A DNA stretch of 5,828 bases from Betaproteobacteria bacterium (GTDB lineage: Bacteria > Pseudomonadota > Gammaproteobacteria > Burkholderiales > Thiobacillaceae). This document shows positions 1 through 5,455 of the stretch, one piece after another. Location of the stretch: contig JAIFLB010000003.1 of the NCBI GenBank assembly GCA_020049245.1, positions 1 through 5,828 on the forward strand, written 5' to 3'. Under the pieces are notes generated by a model. It was not told where the DNA came from. It saw only the letters and a list, made by a program, of their open reading frames with translations, and made no database searches. The position numbers and the translations under genes were made by a program. How positions within the stretch are numbered: the first letter of the stretch is position 1; each line of letters opens with the position of its first letter.

Positions 1-506
1 ACGCGTTCGCCGGCACGCAAATCTTCTAGCGCCTTGCCGGATAACTGGCCGTAATTCGCGAAGCTCTGCACTGCGTAATACACATCGCCATTCGGCGCTG
101 CATAGGCATGGCCACGGTCAATCAAGAGCTGAATCATGTTCAGCATTTTGCCGACGTATTCAGTCGCGCGCGGCTCATGGTTGGGCGGCAGAACACCCAA
201 CGCCGCACTGTCTTCGTGCATCGCGGTAATGAATCGATCGGTCAACGCGGTAAAAGGCTCGCCATTGTCCTGCGCCCGCTTGATGATCTTGTCGTCGATG
301 TCAGTAATGTTGCGGACATAAGTGACCTGATAACCCGAGTGACGCAGCCAGCGCGTCACCATGTCGAACACCACCAGCACGCGCGCATGACCGAGATGGC
401 AGTAGTCATAAACGGTCATGCCGCAGACATACATGCGCACCTGGCCGGGAATGATCGGTGTGAATTCCTCTTTCTTGCGGCTTAACGAGTTGTAGAGCGA
501 AAGCAT
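1..506 (-). CDS. cysS: Cysteine--tRNA ligase (CysRS), N-terminal part, cut by the window edge
   Basis: CysRS charges tRNA-Cys with cysteine in the cytoplasm, using ATP. The minus strand reads in one open frame from ATG at 506 to the left edge, giving 168 complete codons of a protein that is usually about 460 residues. The start resembles E. coli CysRS closely: residues 25-29 read MYVCG, with Cys28 matching the first ligand of the active-site zinc. The class I HIGH signature is HLGH at 37-40, within the stretch TVYDYCHLGHARV. It is followed by the family stretch YVRNITDIDDKIIKRA, and later by EPRAT and NGDVYY. The KMSKS loop and anticodon-binding region lie outside the window. The ATG shares one base with the glnS stop codon, and a strong Shine-Dalgarno (GGAGG, 513-517) sits 6 nt before it, which fixes the start. 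It is probably co-transcribed with glnS. The identification is secure from the visible motifs. Confidence 0.97.
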   Translation of the reverse strand, partial: MLSLYNSLSRKKEEFTPIIPGQVRMYVCGMTVYDYCHLGHARVLVVFDMVTRWLRHSGYQVTYVRNITDIDDKIIKRAQDNGEPFTALTDRFITAMHEDSAALGVLPPNHEPRATEYVGKMLNMIQLLIDRGHAYAAPNGDVYYAVQSFANYGQLSGKALEDLRAGER

Positions 507-2218
507 CAGCTGCCTCCCTTTTGCCCTTGTCCGGCGGTCCAGGCATCTTTCAGGCCGACGGTCCGATTGAACACCAGCTTCTCGCCCGGCTTGTGGTCGT
601 TGCGGTCGGCGCAAAAATAGCCCAGGCGCTCAAACTGGTAACGCGACTCTGGCGCTGCGTTCTCAATCGCGGGCTCAACCCAGCCCTGGACGATTTGCAG
701 TGATGCCGGGTTGAGAAAGGTCAGGAAATCGCGGTCCTTGTGGCCGTCCGGTTCGGGATCGGTGAACAGGCGCTCATACAGCCGAATCTCGATTGGCTTC
801 GCATGCGTCGCAGATAACCAGTGAATCACCCCTTTGACTTTGCGACCCTGCGGATTCTTGCCCAGCGTGTCGTGGTCGATGCTGCAACGCAATTCGGTGA
901 CGTTGCCGGCCGCATCCTGGATGACTTCCTCGCACTTGATGACATAGGAATAACGCAAGCGTACTTCGCCGCCCGGCGCCAGACGTTGCCAGCCGGCGGG
1001 CGGCGTGGCGGAAAAATCATCCTGCTCAATCCAGATTTCACGACTGATCGGCACATCCCGCTCGCCAAACTCGGGATGATTCGGATGAAAACCCGCGCTA
1101 CGACTGGTTGTGGGATTGGCTGAAGCGGCATCCTGAAAATTGGTCAGCACCACCTTGAGCGGATTGATCACCGCCATCACCCGTGGCGCCTTGGATTCCA
1201 GGTCTTCACGAATGCAGCCTTCCAGCACCGCCATATCGATGACGTTCTCCGATTTCGAAATGCCGATGCGGCGGGCAAACTCGCGGATACCCTCCGGTGT
1301 ATAGCCGCGTCGGCGCATGCCATGGATGGTCGGCATGCGCGGATCATCCCAACCGGACACCAATCCTTGCGTGACCAGCTGGTTCAACTTGCGCTTGCTG
1401 GTGACGGTGTAATGCAGTTCCAGCCGTGAAAACTCGATCTGGCGCGGATGCGAGGGCACCGGCAACTGGTCGAGCACCCAATCGTAGAGCGGGCGGTGGT
1501 CTTCGAACTCAAGCGTGCACAGCGAATGCGTGATGTTTTCCAGCGCATCGGAAATGCAATGGGTGTAGTCGTACATCGGGTAGACCAGCCAGGTGTCACC
1601 GGTGCGAATGTGATGCGCGCGTTTGATCCGGTAAATCACTGGATCGCGCATATTGATGTTGGGTGAAGCCATGTCGATCCGGGCGCGCAAAGTCTTCGTA
1701 CCATCAGCGAATTCGCCCGCCTTCATGCGCCGGAAAAGATCGAGGTTCTCTTCCACCATGCGCTCACGATATGGGCTGGCGCGTCCGGCCTGGGTCAGCG
1801 TGCCGCGATATTCACGCATTTCTTCCGGCGTCAGATCATCGACATAGGCCAGGCCTTTTTTGATCAGGGTCTCGGCATAGTCATACAGCGCCTGAAAATA
1901 ATCTGAAGCCCAGCGGACGGAACCATTCCATTCAAAACCCAGCCAATGCACATCTTCCTGGATGGCCAGCGCGTATTCCTCGCTTTCCTTCTCCGGATTG
2001 GTGTCATCGAAGCGCAGATTGCAGGCGCCATCGAAATCTTTCGCCAGACCAAAATTCAGGCAAATCGACTTCGCATGCCCGATATGCAGGTAACCATTGG
2101 GTTCTGGCGGAAATCGCGTCACGATGCCAGCATGCTTGCCACTGGCGAGATCGGCCTCAATGATGGAACGGATGAAATGCTGCACCGGTGCGTTGGAAAT
2201 TGGGGCTTGGTCGTTCAT
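506..2218 (-). CDS. glnS: Glutamine--tRNA ligase (GlnRS)
   Basis: GlnRS attaches glutamine directly to tRNA-Gln, so this organism need not rely only on the Glu-tRNA amidotransferase route. From the chosen ATG the protein has 570 residues; E. coli GlnRS has 554. The N-terminal FIRSIIEADLASGKH leads to PPEPNGYLHIGHAK, with the class I HIGH motif at 45-48. The KMSKS-type loop is VTSKR at 272-276, matching VMSKR of E. coli with Met replaced by Thr. It is followed by GWDDPRMPT and the RRRGYT stretch. The C-terminal anticodon-binding beta-barrels carry RKVKGVIHW, YFCAD and FNRTVGLKD. The frame extends upstream to a TTG at 2254, but those 12 extra residues are not family-like; ATG at 2218 leaves an N-terminus of normal length. 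Neither start has a good Shine-Dalgarno. cysS follows with a one-base overlap. I see no damage to the gene. Confidence 0.97.
   Translation of the reverse strand: MNDQAPISNAPVQHFIRSIIEADLASGKHAGIVTRFPPEPNGYLHIGHAKSICLNFGLAKDFDGACNLRFDDTNPEKESEEYALAIQEDVHWLGFEWNGSVRWASDYFQALYDYAETLIKKGLAYVDDLTPEEMREYRGTLTQAGRASPYRERMVEENLDLFRRMKAGEFADGTKTLRARIDMASPNINMRDPVIYRIKRAHHIRTGDTWLVYPMYDYTHCISDALENITHSLCTLEFEDHRPLYDWVLDQLPVPSHPRQIEFSRLELHYTVTSKRKLNQLVTQGLVSGWDDPRMPTIHGMRRRGYTPEGIREFARRIGISKSENVIDMAVLEGCIREDLESKAPRVMAVINPLKVVLTNFQDAASANPTTSRSAGFHPNHPEFGERDVPISREIWIEQDDFSATPPAGWQRLAPGGEVRLRYSYVIKCEEVIQDAAGNVTELRCSIDHDTLGKNPQGRKVKGVIHWLSATHAKPIEIRLYERLFTDPEPDGHKDRDFLTFLNPASLQIVQGWVEPAIENAAPESRYQFERLGYFCADRNDHKPGEKLVFNRTVGLKDAWTAGQGQKGGS
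513..517 (-). promoter_or_regulatory. Strong ribosome binding site for cysS inside the glnS 3' end
   Basis: On the minus strand the sequence reads AAGGGAGG, then CAGCTG, then ATG, so the GGAGG core is 6 nt from the cysS start. It lies within the last codons of glnS. Together with the TGATG stop/start overlap, it suggests translation of cysS by re-initiation of ribosomes finishing glnS, as well as independent loading. Confidence 0.8.
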
Positions 2219-2418
2219 GGCACGGAAGGTCGATCGGGAAAGAGAAAATAACAAGAAAAAAACGAGCGGCTGGGCTGAAACAGGCGGGTTGTGAGGTGAG
2301 TCAGAGGTAAGTGAGCAGGCCAGTGATTATTTTGAGTTGCGCCGCACGAAGGCTAGAATTCGCCGGTCCCGGCACTTCTGCCACGAACCTACGCAAAACG
2401 CCGAAAAGAATAGCACAC
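2219..2418. other. Divergent intergenic region between glnS and the envelope operon
   Basis: These 200 bp separate the two divergent transcription units. They hold a good candidate promoter for the rightward operon at 2332-2359. A run of seven A residues at 2256-2262 forms a T-run in the glnS leader on the minus strand, but with no stable GC stem before it. GTGAG occurs three times at 2291-2315. A small GC hairpin (GCCG/CGGC, 2362-2373) lies near the predicted transcription start. On the minus strand only weak -10-like matches appear near 2320-2335 (AATAAT), without a fitting -35 box, so I do not call a glnS promoter. No convincing RNA gene is seen. Confidence 0.6.
2332..2359 (+). promoter_or_regulatory. 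Candidate sigma-70 promoter of the TPR-ldt-ppiB-lpxH operon
   Basis: A -35 box TTGAGT (2332-2337) and a -10 box TAGAAT (2354-2359) are separated by 16 bp. They match the consensus at 4 of 6 and 5 of 6 positions. Transcription would begin near 2366, giving a leader of about 50 nt before ATG 2419. This position also argues against the upstream GTG at 2311 as start codon, since it would lie ahead of the transcript. This is a prediction from sequence only. Confidence 0.5.
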
Positions 2419-3450
2419 ATGATTATTAGCCGTTTCTCCCTTGCCCTCCTCGCTGCGCTTTTACCCGCGCTTGCTTATCCAACGCTGGCTGATGCCGCTG
2501 TTTCCAGTGTGCAGGAAGCCAACCAGGCATTTCGGCAAGGCAACAACAAAGCTGCTCTGGATAAAGTGGACAGTTTCCTGACCGCCAACCCGAAAGATGC
2601 CCAGGGTCGTTTTCTGAAGGGTCTGGTGTTGACTGAAATGAATCGCTATTCGGATGCGATCAAGATTTTTACCGGGTTGACCGAAGACTTCCCCGAACTG
2701 CCGGAGCCCTATAACAACCTGGCCGTTCTATATGCAGCTCAAGCCGATTATGAGCGCGCCAAGAACAGTCTCGAAATGGCGATAAGGACACATCCCAGCT
2801 ATGCCACCGCGCATGAAAACCTGGGTGACATCTACGCCAAGATGGCTTCCCAGGCCTATGACAAGGCGATGCAACTCGACAAATCGAACACCTCCGCGCA
2901 AACCAAGCTGGCCTTGATTCGCGACCTGTTCAGCCCAACACCAAGGCCGCAGGAACCGATCAAGGTCGCCGATGCTGGCAAAGGCAAGCCTAAACCCGCT
3001 GCCAAGCCGGTCGCCGAAGAGACCGCTATTGCGGAAAGCAAACCGGAAGAAAAGGCCACCGCAGTCGCCACCGCCAAACCGGGCAAGGAACCGACCAAAC
3101 CGGTGACTGAAGCGATTGATCCGAAGGCGCAGGTCGAACGCACTTTGCGCGCCTGGGCCGCCGCCTGGAGCGCCCGTGATGCGGATGCTTACCTGAGCTT
3201 CTACAGCCCCGAGTTCAAGACGCCCGACCAGCAGGAATTTGCCGCCTGGTCGGAAGAACGCAAAACCAAGGTCACCCGGCCCGAATTTATAAAAGTCAGC
3301 ATTGACCGGTTAAAAATCAGTCTGAAAGGCAACACCGCCAAGGCCAGTTTTACCCAGCAATACGAATCAAACATCGTCAAGGATTCTGGCAACAAGACCA
3401 TGCAACTGGTGCGTCAAGGCGGCAACTGGAAAATTCTCGACGAGCGATGA
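2419..3450 (+). CDS. Exported TPR protein with C-terminal NTF2-like domain
   Basis: This is a 343-residue protein of unknown specific role, predicted to be periplasmic. Residues 1-26 form a typical Sec signal: MIISR, then a hydrophobic core (FSLALLAALLPALA), with a likely cleavage after ADA at 24-26. Residues 28-158 hold about four tetratricopeptide repeats (roughly 28-60, 61-94, 95-128 and 129-158), the last about four residues short. TPRs usually serve as protein-binding scaffolds. A low-complexity linker rich in Lys, Pro, Ala and Glu spans about 172-236. Residues 237-343 look like an NTF2/SnoaL-type fold, with W-x3-W-x-ARD-x-D-x-YL-x2-YS at the start and FTQQYESN later; the end of the next gene has the same pattern. 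The ATG start was chosen over the in-frame GTG at 2311 because it opens the signal peptide and follows the promoter. Only a weak AAAAGAA precedes it. The stop overlaps the next ATG by four bases (ATGA). A role in organising cell-wall enzymes is inference. Confidence 0.88.
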   Translation: MIISRFSLALLAALLPALAYPTLADAAVSSVQEANQAFRQGNNKAALDKVDSFLTANPKDAQGRFLKGLVLTEMNRYSDAIKIFTGLTEDFPELPEPYNNLAVLYAAQADYERAKNSLEMAIRTHPSYATAHENLGDIYAKMASQAYDKAMQLDKSNTSAQTKLALIRDLFSPTPRPQEPIKVADAGKGKPKPAAKPVAEETAIAESKPEEKATAVATAKPGKEPTKPVTEAIDPKAQVERTLRAWAAAWSARDADAYLSFYSPEFKTPDQQEFAAWSEERKTKVTRPEFIKVSIDRLKISLKGNTAKASFTQQYESNIVKDSGNKTMQLVRQGGNWKILDER

Positions 3451-4799
3451 AAACCGTAATTAACCGCCAGCTGCATCGAATCACAATCATTGCTCAATCG
3501 GTTGCCAAGGCGGTTGGCAAATTTGTTGCCAAATTGTCGGTGGTCGCCGCCATTGCCGCCATCGTTATCCTGGCAACCACGCCGGCCGGCCTGCTTTCGG
3601 CTAATGATACCGTTTCGACCGCACCGATCTTGCTCGCCGCCGCCGACACCAGCCGTCTGCTGCCCCTGACCAGCATTGCCTCCCCCGACGCACTGATTTC
3701 GAAGGCGCTACAGGACATCCGCGCCAGTCGCATGGACGATGCGCTGAGAGAAGTGAATCGCGCCATTGCCTTGCGGCCGGACTTCAAACTGGCGCATCTG
3801 ATTCGTGGTGATCTGTTGACTGCCCGTATGCGGCCGCTGGCTGGCCTGGGCGCGGCCTCGAAAGTACCCAGCGAATCACTTGATGACCTGCGCGACGAAG
3901 CCCGGGTTCGTCTGCTGCGTTACATCGACCAACCCGCCCCCGATCTGTTGCCGCGCCAGATACTCCAGCTTGCGCCTCAGCAGAAATACGCCCTGCTTGC
4001 GGATACCTCGCGCGCGAGGTTGTATCTGTTCGAGAACATCGATGGCGTGCCGAGGCTGAAATCCGATTTCTATATGACCATCGGCAAGAACGGCACCGAC
4101 AAGCGGGTTGAGGGCGACAAGCGGACGCCGATGGGGGTCTACCAGATCGTCGAGCAATTGCCGCGCGCCGGCCTGGCCGACCTTTACGGGGATGGCGCCT
4201 ATCCACTCAACTACCCGAATGAATGGGATCAGATGCAAGGCCATGGCGGCCATGGTATCTGGTTGCATGGTGTGCCATCCAACACCTACAGCCGCCCTCC
4301 CCGCTCCAGCGATGGCTGCGTGGTAGTCGCCAATCCTGATCTGAAAGAGCTATCGCGCTGGATCAAGGTAGGCTCGACGCCGGTGATCATCACAAACCGC
4401 ACCGACTGGATCAGCCAGGAGGAGTGGGAGCAGAGCCGCGACAACCTGTTAGCCCAGCTGAATCGATGGAAGAGCGATTGGGAAGCGCGCGACCCGGATC
4501 GTTTCCTGCTTCACTACAGCGGCAACATGACCAACGGCCAAGGCGCCACATGGGCGAAAGACAAGCGTCGAAACATTCTGAGCAAGGAATGGATACGCAT
4601 CAACCTCAGCAATATCAGTCTGTTCCTTTATGGCAACGGCAACATGGCGTACGCCGAATTCACCCAGAGTTACAGCAGCAACACCTTATCCAGCCTGTCC
4701 AGCAAACGTCTGTATTGGCAAATGCAACAAGGCACCTGGCGGGTCGCGCTGGAAAAATCCATAGACATCCCCATATCGGACCAACTTGCACAGCGTTAA
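3447..4799 (+). CDS. L,D-transpeptidase-fold (YkuD) cell-wall enzyme with C-terminal NTF2-like domain, Csd6/Pgp2-like layout
   Basis: This is a 450-residue envelope protein that probably acts on peptidoglycan stem peptides as an L,D-transpeptidase or L,D-carboxypeptidase. A basic N-terminus of about 28 residues precedes a hydrophobic segment (about 31-50, VVAAIAAIVILATTPAGLL), which is either an anchor or a long signal peptide. Residues 80-130 resemble a short TPR (DDALREVNRAIALRPDFKLAH). The YkuD domain spans about 179-316, from KYALLADTSRARLYLF through GDKRTPMGVY to the active site: His274 in IWLHG and Cys291 in SSDGC. The usual SHGC reads SDGC here, followed by VVV rather than the common Arg or Asn. 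Residues 331-437 form an NTF2-like domain with W-x3-W-x-ARD-x-D and FTQSYSSN, paralogous to that of the preceding protein. YkuD plus C-terminal NTF2 is the known layout of Csd6 and Pgp2, which trim tetrapeptides to tripeptides. The start overlaps the upstream stop (ATGA), implying translational coupling. The exact reaction cannot be decided from sequence. Confidence 0.92.
   Translation: MKTVINRQLHRITIIAQSVAKAVGKFVAKLSVVAAIAAIVILATTPAGLLSANDTVSTAPILLAAADTSRLLPLTSIASPDALISKALQDIRASRMDDALREVNRAIALRPDFKLAHLIRGDLLTARMRPLAGLGAASKVPSESLDDLRDEARVRLLRYIDQPAPDLLPRQILQLAPQQKYALLADTSRARLYLFENIDGVPRLKSDFYMTIGKNGTDKRVEGDKRTPMGVYQIVEQLPRAGLADLYGDGAYPLNYPNEWDQMQGHGGHGIWLHGVPSNTYSRPPRSSDGCVVVANPDLKELSRWIKVGSTPVIITNRTDWISQEEWEQSRDNLLAQLNRWKSDWEARDPDRFLLHYSGNMTNGQGATWAKDKRRNILSKEWIRINLSNISLFLYGNGNMAYAEFTQSYSSNTLSSLSSKRLYWQMQQGTWRVALEKSIDIPISDQLAQR
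3502..3532 (+). repeat. Three alternating inverted 7-mers (TTGCCAA/TTGGCAA/TTGCCAA)
   Basis: TTGCCAA at 3502-3508, TTGGCAA at 3514-3520 and TTGCCAA at 3526-3532 are spaced by 5 nt each. The middle copy can pair with either neighbour, so the mRNA could form one of two mutually exclusive 7-bp hairpins. They lie 55-86 nt into the YkuD gene, over the codons for VAKAVGKFVAK just before the hydrophobic segment. The repetition may simply reflect the repeated amino acids. Confidence 0.6.
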
Positions 4800-4805
4800 C
4801 CAAAC

Positions 4806-5420
4806 ATGATGAATTCATCTCGCAGAAATCTGTTGTTACTTGCATTGCTAGCGCCCTGGACCAGTCTCACCAACGCCGCTGCCACCAAACCCACAAACAC
4901 CCCCACGAAACGAAAGGTCAAAATGGTCACCCTGCACACCAATTTCGGTCCCATCGCGCTCGAACTCGATGCCAAAGCCGCCCCCGAAACCGTCGCCAAC
5001 TTCATTCAGTACGCCAAGGATGGCCACTACGACGGCACGATTTTTCACCGCGTCATTGATGGATTCATGATTCAGGGTGGTGGCTTCACCGCCGACATGG
5101 ACCAGAAACCGACGCGCGCGCCGATCCAGAACGAAGCCCAGAACGGCCTCAAGAATGTGACCTACAGCGTCGCCATGGCGCGCACGCCGGACCCGCATTC
5201 CGCCAGCAGCCAGTTCTTCATCAATATCGCCGACAACGCCTTCCTGGATTTCCGTGCTGCCAATTCGCAAGGCTACGGCTACTGCGTGTTCGGCAAAGTG
5301 ACAGCGGGCCAGGATGTAGTCGATCGGATTCGCAAGGTTCGCACCGGTTCCAAGGCTGGCCACCAGGATGTACCGGTTGAAAACGTCATCATCGAACGCG
5401 CCGAAGTCACGGAAGACTGA
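4806..5420 (+). CDS. ppiB: Cyclophilin-type peptidyl-prolyl cis-trans isomerase with export signal
   Basis: This enzyme speeds cis-trans isomerisation of X-Pro bonds during protein folding. The open frame gives 204 residues. Residues 1-26 look like a signal peptide: MMNSSRR, a leucine-rich core (NLLLLALLAPW), then NAA as a likely cleavage point. SRRNLLL loosely resembles a twin-arginine (Tat) motif. A short Lys/Thr/Pro linker follows to residue 39. Residues 40-204 match full-length E. coli PpiB (164 residues) almost end to end: MVTLHTNFG at the start, FHRVI with catalytic Arg82, GFMIQGGGF with Phe87 and Gln90, MART at 124-127, SSQFFIN at 134-140, GYGYCVFG and HQDVP. The first ATG lies 6 nt after the YkuD stop but has no clear Shine-Dalgarno; a second ATG follows directly at 4809. 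The internal ATG at 4923 has a good one. The product could thus be periplasmic (PpiA-like), cytoplasmic (PpiB-like) or both. The symbol follows core similarity and E. coli gene order. Confidence 0.95.
   Translation: MMNSSRRNLLLLALLAPWTSLTNAAATKPTNTPTKRKVKMVTLHTNFGPIALELDAKAAPETVANFIQYAKDGHYDGTIFHRVIDGFMIQGGGFTADMDQKPTRAPIQNEAQNGLKNVTYSVAMARTPDPHSASSQFFINIADNAFLDFRAANSQGYGYCVFGKVTAGQDVVDRIRKVRTGSKAGHQDVPVENVIIERAEVTED
4912..4917 (+). promoter_or_regulatory. Possible internal ribosome binding site for a cytoplasmic cyclophilin
   Basis: GAAAGG is followed by a 5-nt spacer (TCAAA) and an in-frame ATG at 4923. That ATG is codon 40 of the long form and matches the first residue of E. coli PpiB. 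The outer start at 4806 lacks a comparable Shine-Dalgarno. Initiation here would give a 165-residue protein without the signal peptide. Confidence 0.45.
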
Positions 5421-5455
5421 ACCTGGACGCCGCGCCACACAGCGCCACATCCAAC

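Noticed and set aside
108..485. A 125-codon plus-strand open frame in the cysS region
   Set aside because: The minus strand clearly encodes CysRS with HLGH and zinc-ligand motifs; the plus frame has no gene features.
2219..2254. TTG at 2254 as start of glnS, adding 12 residues
   Set aside because: It has no Shine-Dalgarno, and the added residues are not family-like. ATG 2218 gives a GlnRS of normal N-terminal length.
2256..2275. T-run on the minus strand in the glnS leader as an intrinsic terminator or attenuator
   Set aside because: Seven T residues are present, but the preceding bases form no stable GC-rich stem.
2362..2373. GCCGGTCCCGGC hairpin near the predicted transcription start as an operator or terminator
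   Set aside because: The stem is only 4-5 bp, has no T-run after it, and such short GC palindromes are common at this base composition.
2311..2418. GTG at 2311 as start of the TPR protein, adding 36 residues
   Set aside because: It would lie upstream of the best promoter, bury the clear signal peptide and add residues without export character. ATG 2419 is preferred.
3784..4268. Overlapping minus-strand open frames of 140 and 130 codons opposite the YkuD gene
   Set aside because: They lie opposite the catalytic domain, are Arg-rich and without motifs. They are shadow frames.
4424..5059. A 211-codon plus-strand open frame across the YkuD/ppiB junction
   Set aside because: It overlaps two well-identified genes in another frame, is rich in Gln, His, Arg and Pro with no domain character, and is typical of a shadow frame.
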